From Synechococcus sp. UW140 (GTDB lineage Bacteria > Cyanobacteriota > Cyanobacteriia > PCC-6307 > Cyanobiaceae), in NCBI GenBank assembly GCA_945878795.1, contig CAMDWF010000147.1, forward strand, positions 1-6,092: a DNA stretch of 6,092 nt, given 5' to 3'. The notes beneath the pieces are model-generated. The model searched no databases, was not told the DNA's origin, and saw nothing but the letters and a program-made list of their open reading frames with translations. Shown here piece by piece: positions 1 through 5,218 of this stretch; positions within the stretch are counted from its first letter, which is position 1; the number at the start of each line of letters is the position of its first letter. The translations under genes and the position numbers were made by a program.

Positions 1-781
1 CGGCTCCGCCCAGGTGGTCCGTTACCTGGCGGGCCATCGCCTGGGCCGCTTGCAGCTGGGCCGCCCCCATGGCGGCCGGTTGCCAGCTGCATTGGTAATC
101 GCCCCGCTCCTGAAGGTGGCCAATCGGCGGACAAAACAGGGTGGGACCCTCCCACTGACGCACCGTTAGCAGCGTGATCTCCAGGCTGAAGCGCAGAAAC
201 TCCTCGACGATCACGCGGGTGCCGCTGCCACGGGCCCCTGCCTGGGCCGCGGCCCAGGCCAGCGCCACTTCATCTGGGTTGTTGATCACGCTTTGCCCCT
301 TGCCGGAGGAGCTCATCACCGGCTTGACGACCACGGGCCAGCCCAAGGCGGCGGCGGCGGCGGCCAGGTCTGCGGCGCTGTCGGCGTAGGCATAGCGGGC
401 GGTGCGCAGGCCCAGTTCGGCGGCCGCTAGGTCGCGGATCCGGTCGCGATTCATCGTGATCGCTGTGGCGCGGGCGGTGGGGATTACCGTGGTGACCTCG
501 GCCTCCAGCTCGACCAGGGCATCGACCGCCAGGGCCTCGATCTCCGGAATCACCAGATCGGGTCGGTGACGCCGCACAACCGCCTTGAGGGCCTCCGGAT
601 CGGTCATCTGGATTACCTCGACCGCATGGGCCACGGCCATGGCCGGGGCGCCGGCATAGCGGTCCACCGCGATCACCCGGCACCCCAGTCGCTGGGCGGC
701 AATCGCCACTTCCTTGCCCAGCTCGCCGCTACCCAGCAGCATCAAGGTGCAAGGCAAGCGGGGGGGATGGGCTGGGGCCAT
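1..781 (-). CDS. purT: Formate-dependent phosphoribosylglycinamide formyltransferase 2 (PurT), C-terminus cut by window edge
   Basis: PurT is a cytosolic ATP-grasp enzyme of purine synthesis. It uses formate and ATP to convert glycinamide ribonucleotide (GAR) to formyl-GAR, the step PurN performs with formyl-tetrahydrofolate. From the ATG at 781, 260 residues can be read before the left edge; E. coli PurT has 392, so about a third is missing. Visible landmarks follow the E. coli protein with a two-residue offset: LLGSGELGKEVA at 15-26 with the GAR-contacting E20-L21, VDRYAGAPAMAVAH at 39-52, VIPEIEA at 77-83 (E80), MNRDRIRDLAA at 110-120 (R112), VVKPVMSSSGKGQ at 151-163 (ATP-binding K153 and glycine-rich loop), EITLLTV at 201-207, and GHLQERGDYQ at 221-230. 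The Mg-binding acidic residues lie beyond the edge. The start has GGAGAG six bases upstream. Residues 140-145 are a run of six alanines, all coded GCC. The gene is divergent from the small plus-strand gene at 882. Confidence 0.96.
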   Translation of the reverse strand, partial: MAPAHPPRLPCTLMLLGSGELGKEVAIAAQRLGCRVIAVDRYAGAPAMAVAHAVEVIQMTDPEALKAVVRRHRPDLVIPEIEALAVDALVELEAEVTTVIPTARATAITMNRDRIRDLAAAELGLRTARYAYADSAADLAAAAAALGWPVVVKPVMSSSGKGQSVINNPDEVALAWAAAQAGARGSGTRVIVEEFLRFSLEITLLTVRQWEGPTLFCPPIGHLQERGDYQCSWQPAAMGAAQLQAAQAMARQVTDHLGGA

Positions 782-881
782 GGGCCGCTCTCCAAATACC
801 GCTACCCATCCTCTCTGGCCGCCGCGGCCTGGGCCCCATCCCGGCTGCCTAACCTGCCCGTGACCCACGCTGTCCCCTGCG

Positions 882-1079
882 GTGACCGTTCGCTTCCCCC
901 TGACCCTCTTCGGGGTGCCGCATCAGGTCGGGCCCCTGGCCTTTCGCACCGCTGGCGATGCCATTGAGCTGCCCTTCGACCTCACGATCGAGAGCCTGCA
1001 GCGCTGGACCCTGGTGTATCTGGGTTTGTCTTCGCTGGTGTTCGTGGTGGTTTGGGTGCTCGGCTATTTGCGCCGTTAG
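882..1079 (+). CDS. Small single-pass membrane protein, function unknown (65 aa)
   Basis: I do not recognise this family. It begins at GTG 882, the only reasonable start after an in-frame TGA at 861, with no clear Shine-Dalgarno. The first 40 or so residues are mixed, with PLTLFGVPHQVGPLAF near the N-terminus and an acidic/hydrophobic stretch (DAIELPFDLTIESLQRW) before the membrane. Residues about 43-62 (LVYLGLSSLVFVVVWVLGYL) form one clear transmembrane helix, and the protein ends in two arginines. By the positive-inside rule this suggests the N-terminal part lies outside the cytoplasm and the arginines inside. Codon choice is G/C-rich at third positions like the neighbours, which favours a real gene over the overlapping minus-strand reading frame. 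It is divergent from purT with 100 bp between starts, and convergent with the next gene. A role cannot be inferred. Confidence 0.68.
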   Translation: MTVRFPLTLFGVPHQVGPLAFRTAGDAIELPFDLTIESLQRWTLVYLGLSSLVFVVVWVLGYLRR

Positions 1080-1085
1080 CACTTG

Positions 1086-1131
1086 CCCCCTGGCCTTAGG
1101 GCAACCTTCCCCCTGGCCTCAGGGCAACATT
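1086..1131. repeat. Two-copy imperfect 23-bp tandem repeat in convergent junction
   Basis: Copy 1 is 1086-1108 and copy 2 is 1109-1131, matching at 21 of 23 positions. The shared core is CCCCCTGGCCT-AGGGCAAC with one differing base. Each unit can fold: copy 2 has CCCTG/CAGGG around a four-base loop, and the first unit with its left flank has TTGCCC (1084-1089) facing GGGCAA (1099-1104). The repeat lies seven bases after the plus-strand stop and copy 2 runs into the last codons of the minus-strand gene ending at 1119. It may act as a two-way transcription end, but no T-tract follows either hairpin, so that is inference. Confidence 0.7.
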
Positions 1132-1355
1132 GTCAATTGACGCTCCGGGGGTTCTTCGCTGACGAAGCCATAGGCCTCAAACACTGCGGGATCGGGGTGG
1201 GTGATGTGGGATCCATCTGCTGCAGGCTCCAACTGGAACCCTTCTGCGGCCATGCGTCGCATCAGGGAGGCCGCTTCTTCGAAGCGGGCCGCCATGGCGT
1301 CGAGACTGGCGCAGTCAGAGGTGAGGCCCGCTTCTCTCCAGGTGAAATAAGCCAT
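1119..1355 (-). CDS. Small soluble conserved-looking protein, function unknown (78 aa)
   Basis: Reading from ATG 1355 gives a 78-residue protein beginning MAYFTWREAGL. An in-frame start 18 codons further upstream exists, but the added residues look non-coding, so I prefer 1355. There is no signal peptide or membrane segment. Residues about 17-36 (SLDAMAARFEEAASLMRRMA) form an amphipathic helix. They are followed by EGFQLEP, ITHPDPAVFEAYGFVSEEPPE and a short tail, a pattern suggesting a compact alpha/beta fold. It resembles, from memory, small hypothetical proteins annotated in marine Synechococcus; I cannot name a domain. It lies 96 bp downstream of mraY on the same strand, so it could be read through from mraY or have its own promoter in that gap. 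No strong ribosome-binding site is visible. Its last codons overlap the second copy of the tandem repeat. Confidence 0.72.
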   Translation of the reverse strand: MAYFTWREAGLTSDCASLDAMAARFEEAASLMRRMAAEGFQLEPAADGSHITHPDPAVFEAYGFVSEEPPERQLTMLP

Positions 1356-1375
1356 CGACCAGATTCGGGGATGGC

Positions 1376-1404
1376 TTCCAGGCTGGCAGGTGTGGTCCCT
1401 GGAA
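1376..1404. other. Perfect 7-bp inverted repeat between mraY and the 78-aa gene
   Basis: TTCCAGG at 1376-1382 faces CCTGGAA at 1398-1404 with a 15-base loop. It lies 48 bases past the mraY stop and 20 bases before the start of the next minus-strand gene. It could be a weak terminator or processing stem for mraY mRNA, or a leader structure for the downstream gene. It lacks a T-tract. Confidence 0.4.
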
Positions 1405-1451
1405 CACAAGGGTGGACAACGCGGCGGTCAGTCGCTGGGCCGCACGGAAGC

Positions 1452-2528
1452 TCAGGGTCGCAGCACGAGTCCTAACAACACCAACAGGGCGCTGGCACCC
1501 CAGAAACTTAGAACCACGCCCTGTTCACTCAATCCGCCCAACTCAAAGTGGTGATGCAGGGGAGCCATGCGAAAGATGCGCCGGCCCTTGCCGTCGGCAC
1601 CCTTGGTGGCTTTGTAGACCCACACCTGCAGGATCACCGAAAGGGATTCGGCCAAGAACACTCCCCCCATCAGCAGCAACGGCCAGAGGCTGTCGCTCAG
1701 CAAGGCGACGGCCGAGAGGGCCGCCCCCATGGCCAGGGAACCCGTATCCCCCATGAATACCCGCGCCGGATGGCGGTTCTGGCTCAGAAAGCCCACCCAG
1801 CACCCTGCCATCGCCACGCAGAAGGCCGCCAGGGAGGGGTCGCCCCCGTTGCCCCGCAGCATCAGTTGCAGGGCCATGCCGGTGAAGACAACCGCACCAC
1901 AACCCGCCGCCAGGCCGTCAAGGCCGTCGGTGAGGTTGGTGGCGTTGCTTTCGGCCATGAATACAAACAACCCCAGGGGCCAGATCAGCAGGCCGAGGGG
2001 CAGGAGTCGGCCGAAGGGCAGAGCCACATCTCCGGGCAGCCCTGCACCCAGCCAGTTGCCCTGCCAGGCCCAAGCCAGAAACAGGGCTGCGGCGAGGGCC
2101 TGCAGCACCAGTTTGCCGCGGGGGGTTAGGCCCGTATTGCTGCGCTTGGTCAGGCTGCGCCAGTCATCAATGGCTCCGATCGCCATGAAGGCAAGGGTGA
2201 CGGCAGCGACAGCCAGCAGGCGCGGATCTCCGGCGCTGGTCAAACCGCCGATGATCAGCCCGACGGGCACGACGAGCAGGCCGCCCATCGTTGGGGTCCC
2301 AGCTTTGTTGAGGTGGCCTTGGGGGCCGTCCTCACGGATCACTTGGCCCAGCTTGAAGCTGCGGAGTTTGGGCACTCCCCAGGCCAGGACTCCGGCACTC
2401 ACCAAAGCGGCCACCACAAAGGGCAAGGTGAGCATGGAGTTGGCCAGGAAGCCATCACTGGCCAGGCAGGCCAGCAGGAGAAGGCCACCGAGAAGAGCGG
2501 CGGTCAGCTTGCCGTTGATGGGGGCCAT
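1452..2528 (-). CDS. mraY: Phospho-N-acetylmuramoyl-pentapeptide transferase (MraY)
   Basis: MraY is an integral inner-membrane enzyme. It transfers phospho-MurNAc-pentapeptide from UDP to undecaprenyl phosphate, making lipid I, the first membrane step of peptidoglycan synthesis. From ATG 2528 the protein is 358 residues, close to the 360 of E. coli. Family signatures occur in order: the loop IREDGPQGHLNKAGTPTMGG at about 64-83, the aspartate pair in GAIDDWRSL (D121, D122), NATNLTDGLDGLAAG at 195-209, VFMGDTGSLAMG at 258-269 with the catalytic-site aspartate D261, and PLHHHFE with the histidine triad at 325-327. About ten hydrophobic helices lie between them. An in-frame ATG at 2585 would add 19 polar residues and overlap the upstream DUF3134 gene; I reject it because the enzyme normally begins just before TM1. 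No clear Shine-Dalgarno precedes 2528. The start is 25 bp after the DUF3134 stop on the same strand, so co-transcription is likely. Confidence 0.97.
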   Translation of the reverse strand: MAPINGKLTAALLGGLLLLACLASDGFLANSMLTLPFVVAALVSAGVLAWGVPKLRSFKLGQVIREDGPQGHLNKAGTPTMGGLLVVPVGLIIGGLTSAGDPRLLAVAAVTLAFMAIGAIDDWRSLTKRSNTGLTPRGKLVLQALAAALFLAWAWQGNWLGAGLPGDVALPFGRLLPLGLLIWPLGLFVFMAESNATNLTDGLDGLAAGCGAVVFTGMALQLMLRGNGGDPSLAAFCVAMAGCWVGFLSQNRHPARVFMGDTGSLAMGAALSAVALLSDSLWPLLLMGGVFLAESLSVILQVWVYKATKGADGKGRRIFRMAPLHHHFELGGLSEQGVVLSFWGASALLVLLGLVLRP

Positions 2529-2553
2529 GGGTTTTGGGGCGCCAGCGTAGGGG

Positions 2554-2805
2554 TCAGTCCTCCCAGGCTTCCTCGGGCTGGTCATCCGTCTGGGTGTACT
2601 CCTCTTTTTCGCCCATCAGCGCCGAGAGTTCTTCTTCTTCTACCGTGCTGACATCGGTGCTGGCGGTTTCTTCGTCGGCCACCAATCGACCGCTGGCCTC
2701 CAGCAGGCTGAGCAGGTCCGGCTCGTCGCGGAGCGGCAGAACGGGTGCCGGCTCATCCCGCCGATAGCGCGTCAGCGATGGGTTGATGGTGTCAAGAATG
2801 CTCAT
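2554..2805 (-). CDS. DUF3134-type acidic protein, function unknown (83 aa)
   Basis: From ATG 2805 this gives 83 residues. The N-terminal half has the pattern NPSLTRYRRDEPAPVLPLRDEPDLLSLLE followed by GRLVADEE, matching my memory of DUF3134, a cyanobacterial family of unknown function: a short basic/proline segment, PLR, then a leucine-rich helix ending in a GRL turn. The C-terminal half is strongly acidic (VEEEELSALMGEKEE and a DDQPEEAWED tail) and probably disordered. It is soluble, with no signal peptide or membrane segment. An in-frame ATG 13 codons upstream (2844) is possible, but the added residues do not fit the family and lie within the promoter repeats. It is the first gene of a minus-strand run, 25 bp ahead of mraY. 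No established role links it to cell-wall synthesis. Confidence 0.85.
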   Translation of the reverse strand: MSILDTINPSLTRYRRDEPAPVLPLRDEPDLLSLLEASGRLVADEETASTDVSTVEEEELSALMGEKEEYTQTDDQPEEAWED

Positions 2806-2974
2806 GCCGTCGCTCTGAAGGCCCCCCGGCAAAGCCGCCATCAAGACAAACAGCCCTGCTGTCCATCAAGATAACGACTTGGTCAATGGGCGTGGATCGA
2901 CCCATCAGCCTACTCCCTTGCCTCCCGAGCCGATTCGAGCTTGTTCCCAGCCTTCGTTACCCCACCCCCTCTCG
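2806..2974. promoter_or_regulatory. Divergent promoter region with paired direct repeats flanking a palindrome
   Basis: These 169 bp separate the minus-strand DUF3134-mraY run from the plus-strand small-membrane-protein/argG pair, so they should hold promoters for both. The sequence shows two 12-base direct repeats, CCATCAAGACAA (2838-2849) and CCATCAAGATAA (2863-2874), matching at 11 of 12 positions. Exactly between them is the perfect inverted repeat ACAGC-CCT-GCTGT (2850-2862). The repeat starts are 25 bases apart. I cannot assign convincing -35/-10 boxes or a known regulator. An operator function is inference. Confidence 0.5.
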
Positions 2975-3232
2975 ATGCCTGATCCCAAGTGGCGCCAGAT
3001 CGCCTGGCTATGGGTCCTGGCCCTTGGCTTCAGTGCCCTTCTGGTGGCCGCCGGCAACCATTGGCCCCAGCCCCTGGTGATCACTCCCTGGTTGATCTGG
3101 CTTTTGGTTTTGGTGCCTCCCGCTGCCATGGCTCTCTGGCTGGCGGGTCGCTGGAACTTACCCCCAGGCGGCGAGGGGGGAGAATCCTTGGGCGGACCAC
3201 AATCCATCCATTCACAGCAGGAGCGGCACTGA
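2975..3232 (+). CDS. Small two-TM membrane protein coupled to argG, function unknown (85 aa)
   Basis: I do not recognise the family. From ATG 2975 the protein has 85 residues: a short basic N-terminus (MPDPKWRQ), a first hydrophobic helix at about 9-26 (AWLWVLALGFSALLVAA), a short loop (GNHWPQPLVI), a second helix at about 37-58 (TPWLIWLLVLVPPAAMALWLAG), and a polar glycine/serine/glutamine-rich tail of about 25 residues. The expected topology is a hairpin with both ends in the cytoplasm. Earlier non-ATG starts in frame would add a proline-rich segment that looks non-coding. No Shine-Dalgarno precedes 2975. Its TGA stop shares one base with the argG ATG (TGATG), and the argG ribosome-binding site lies inside its last codons, so the two genes are almost certainly co-transcribed and probably translationally coupled. 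Nothing visible ties it to arginine synthesis. Confidence 0.7.
   Translation: MPDPKWRQIAWLWVLALGFSALLVAAGNHWPQPLVITPWLIWLLVLVPPAAMALWLAGRWNLPPGGEGGESLGGPQSIHSQQERH
3219..3223 (+). promoter_or_regulatory. Strong argG ribosome-binding site
   Basis: AGGAG sits eight bases before ATG 3232, within the last codons of the upstream small gene. It is the clearest Shine-Dalgarno in the window and fixes the argG start at 3232. Confidence 0.8.
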
Positions 3233-4473
3233 TGGGATTCAGCGGGCAGGCGCAACCGGAGGTAGGCCCAGCACCCCGGGCCAGGCGCGTGGTGCTGGCC
3301 TATTCCGGCGGCGTCGACACCAGTGTTTGCATTCCCTATCTCAAGCGAGAATGGGGAGTCGCAGAGGTCATCACCTTGGCCGCCGATCTCGGCCAGGGCG
3401 ATGAACTCGAGCCGATCCGTCTCAAGGCCCTTGATGCCGGCGCCATTGAGTCCCGGGTGGACGACTTGATCGAGCCTTTCATCAGCGAGTTTGCCTTTCC
3501 GGCCATTCGGGCCAATGCCCTCTATGAGGGTCGCTATCCCCTGTCCACCGCCCTGGCTCGACCGCTCATCGCCAGGCGCCTGGTGGAGGTGGCCCGGGAG
3601 GTGGGAGCCGATGCCGTGGCCCATGGCTGCACCGGTAAGGGGAATGATCAGGTTCGCTTCGATGTGGCGATCGGTGCCCTGGCCCCGGAGCTCAAGGTGC
3701 TCGCTCCCGCCCGGGAATGGGGCATGAGTCGCGAAGAGACCATTGCCTACGGCGAACGCTGGGGCATTCCGGCACCGGTGAGCAAGAAGTCCCCCTATTC
3801 CATCGACCTCAACCTGCTGGGTCGCAGCATTGAGGCCGGTTCCCTCGAGGACCCCCGGGTGGAGCCGCCCGAGGAGATCTACGCCATGACCGTTTCTGTG
3901 GCTGCGGCTCCCGAGGCGCCAGAAGAGGTGGACATCGGCTTTGAGCAGGGCCTGCCCGTCGCCATCAATGGGGAGAGGTTGGGCCCAGTTGAGCTGATCC
4001 GTCGCGCCAATGCCCTGGCCGGTCGCCATGGCTTCGGCCGCCTCGACATGATCGAAAATCGGGTGGTGGGCATCAAGAGCCGGGAGATTTACGAAACTCC
4101 AGGGCTGTTGTTATTGATTCGTGCCCATCAAGACCTGGAGAGCCTCACCCTGGCAGCAGATGTTCAGCGGTACAAGCGCCAGGTGGAGATGGCCTGGGCT
4201 GACCTGGTGTATCAGGGTCTTTGGTTCGGTCCCCTCAAACAGGCCCTCGATGCCTTCATCAACTGCACCCAGGCCACGGTGAACGGCAACGTGCGGGTCC
4301 GTCTGCATAAGGGCAACGCGGTGGTCATTGGCCGCTCCAGCCCCAGCGACAGCCTTTATGTCGACGCCATGGCCACCTATGGCAGCGACGATCGCTTTGA
4401 CCATCGGGCCGCCGAAGGATTTATTTATGTTTGGGGTCTGCCTACCCGTCTCTGGTCGGCTCGTCACCCTTAA
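3232..4473 (+). CDS. argG: Argininosuccinate synthase (ArgG)
   Basis: ArgG is a cytosolic enzyme that joins citrulline and aspartate using ATP to form argininosuccinate, the next-to-last step of arginine synthesis. The 413-residue protein shows the N-type ATP pyrophosphatase P-loop AYSGGVDTS at 23-31. It also has EGRYPLSTALARP at 99-111, the citrulline/aspartate-site segment HGCTGKGNDQVRFD at 131-144, SKKSPYSIDLNLLGRSIEAG at 184-203, IENRVVGIKSREIYETPG at 274-291, and the C-terminal AAEGFIYVWGLPTRLW. Sequence and length fit the roughly 400-residue class found in cyanobacteria rather than the longer E. coli type. The N-terminus is about 13 residues longer than the usual start just before the VVLAYSGG strand, with an Ala/Pro/Arg-rich extension (QPEVGPAPRARR). 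The strong ribosome-binding site and absence of a later ATG support the longer form. It follows the small membrane protein with a one-base overlap. Its 3' end overlaps the convergent coiled-coil gene by 32 bp. Confidence 0.98.
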   Translation: MGFSGQAQPEVGPAPRARRVVLAYSGGVDTSVCIPYLKREWGVAEVITLAADLGQGDELEPIRLKALDAGAIESRVDDLIEPFISEFAFPAIRANALYEGRYPLSTALARPLIARRLVEVAREVGADAVAHGCTGKGNDQVRFDVAIGALAPELKVLAPAREWGMSREETIAYGERWGIPAPVSKKSPYSIDLNLLGRSIEAGSLEDPRVEPPEEIYAMTVSVAAAPEAPEEVDIGFEQGLPVAINGERLGPVELIRRANALAGRHGFGRLDMIENRVVGIKSREIYETPGLLLLIRAHQDLESLTLAADVQRYKRQVEMAWADLVYQGLWFGPLKQALDAFINCTQATVNGNVRVRLHKGNAVVIGRSSPSDSLYVDAMATYGSDDRFDHRAAEGFIYVWGLPTRLWSARHP

Positions 4474-5065
4474 AGGTTGCACTAGCTCGGCCCCCCGCCA
4501 GCCCCCCCCAAGCCTGGCGCAGGGATTGCATCAGGCCTGGTCGTCGATGGCGTTCCAGGGGTGCGACCCGCTCGCTTCGGGCGGGCGGCAGCAGCAGGGG
4601 AGCCCGGGGCCCGGGGCTGGCCGCCGGTCCCAGTTCGAGCAGCTTTCGCTTCAGGGAGGCGTTCTCCGCCAGCAAAAGCCGCTGTTGCCGCAGGGTTTCG
4701 CGCAGCCTTTGGCGAAATTTATCCTCGAAGATATCCGGCAGCTCCAGGGTCATCTCATGCAAGTGCCGGATCTCCTCGCGGGTCACTTCCAGTTCACGGC
4801 GCAAACGCTCCAGGGAGGGTTGGCCGGTCCCCCCTACACCTCGTCCTGGGACGACGGGTGCTCCTTCCCTCGGCGGCACCGGAGATGGTGGTGGGGGCAC
4901 CACCCTCAGGGGGCGATCGGAACTGCGCAGGGTTTCGGCCGTCGCAGTCAAGGGGGGCTCCACCGCTGAACGCTCAGCCAGACCAAACGAGCGCAGCTCA
5001 GCCTGGTCGCCCAGGGGCGGGTCCGGCGGAGCGGATCGGGAGGGCTTCAGCGGATCACGGTCCAC
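4442..5065 (-). CDS. Coiled-coil protein with proline-rich flanks, function unknown (about 207 aa)
   Basis: I know no function. The N-terminal third (about 80 residues) is proline/serine/arginine-rich and probably disordered, including PPPPSPVPP. The centre, from SLERLRRELEVTREEI to LLLAENASLKRKLLEL (about 60 residues), is a heptad-like charged/leucine pattern typical of a coiled coil, interrupted by TLELPDIFEDKFRQRL. The C-terminal third is again proline/arginine-rich with a possible amphipathic helix LMQSLRQAWGGL. There is no signal peptide or membrane segment. From memory it resembles hypothetical cyanobacterial proteins with the pattern LPDIFE-KF-QRL. The start is uncertain: GTG 5065 is chosen, TTG 5086 would add seven residues and directly follows an in-frame stop, and the ATG at 5076 is out of frame and closes after nine codons. 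No good Shine-Dalgarno precedes either start. The last 32 bp overlap the argG 3' end. Confidence 0.75.
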   Translation of the reverse strand: MDRDPLKPSRSAPPDPPLGDQAELRSFGLAERSAVEPPLTATAETLRSSDRPLRVVPPPPSPVPPREGAPVVPGRGVGGTGQPSLERLRRELEVTREEIRHLHEMTLELPDIFEDKFRQRLRETLRQQRLLLAENASLKRKLLELGPAASPGPRAPLLLPPARSERVAPLERHRRPGLMQSLRQAWGGLAGGRASATFKGDEPTRDG

Positions 5066-5069
5066 TGTT

Positions 5070-5107
5070 TTGCCATGTAAGACCAATCACCCTATGGCAA
5101 TAATTGC
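5070..5107. promoter_or_regulatory. Overlapping inverted repeats upstream of coiled-coil gene
   Basis: TTGCCAT (5070-5076) faces ATGGCAA (5094-5100) across 17 bases, a perfect 7-bp inverted repeat. Partly sharing its right arm is the near-palindrome GCAAT-A-ATTGC (5097-5107). Both lie in the 86-bp AT-richer gap between the rpsF terminator and the coiled-coil gene, where that gene's promoter should be. An operator or leader hairpin is possible; no regulator can be named. Confidence 0.4.
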
Positions 5108-5120
5108 GGAGTTTTCCCCA

Positions 5121-5150
5121 TGGGTGGACGCCTGCCTTCCAGGCGGCCCA
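5121..5150. other. Second hairpin beyond the rpsF terminator
   Basis: CGCCTG (5129-5134) pairs with CAGGCG (5140-5145) around a five-base loop, with possible outer pairs TGGG (5121-5124)/CCCA (5147-5150) across an uneven bulge. On the minus strand it directly follows the T-tract of the rpsF terminator. It has no T-tract of its own. It may back up termination or protect a transcript end. Confidence 0.4.
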
Positions 5151-5151
5151 T

Positions 5152-5184
5152 AAAAAAAGGCCCGAGATCCCAAGATGCCGGGCT
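5152..5184 (-). terminator. Rho-independent-type terminator of rpsF
   Basis: On the minus strand, about 36 bases past the rpsF stop, GCCCG (from 5183) pairs with CGGGC (to 5160). The stem continues through a G-T pair, one C-C mismatch and ATC/GAT around loop TTGG. It is followed, after one C, by seven T residues (5158-5152). Stem plus T-tract is the classic intrinsic terminator form. It separates rpsF from the coiled-coil gene. Confidence 0.82.
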
Positions 5185-5218
5185 GGAGCCTGATTTTCGG
5201 TTCTGTTTGAAGAACGCT

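Noticed and set aside
270..683. Minus-strand frame in a different phase within purT
   Set aside because: Gly/Arg/Pro-rich shadow product; the purT phase carries all conserved motifs.
849..1082. Minus-strand frame opposite the 65-residue membrane protein
   Set aside because: Gln/Arg/Gly-rich composition looks like antisense; the plus frame has a coherent transmembrane helix.
1729..2550. Long plus-strand open frame opposite mraY
   Set aside because: Arg/Pro/Ser-rich translation typical of the antisense of GC-rich genes, with no domain; mraY on the other strand is certain.
2529..2585. In-frame upstream ATG giving MraY 19 extra residues
   Set aside because: The extra residues are polar, overlap the DUF3134 coding end, and push the protein past the usual length; the start at 2528 fits the family.
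2905..4029. 374-codon minus-strand open frame opposite argG
   Set aside because: Its product shows no recognisable family, and it lies antisense to the well-conserved argG frame across most of its length.
3667..4920. Possible HIP1 octamers (GCGATCGC) common in many cyanobacteria
   Set aside because: Only seven-of-eight near matches were seen (near 3667, 4387 and 4913); no perfect copy was found by eye.
4431..5153. Plus-strand frames opposite the coiled-coil gene
   Set aside because: Arg/Ser-rich shadow translations without structure; the minus frame has a clear coiled-coil pattern.
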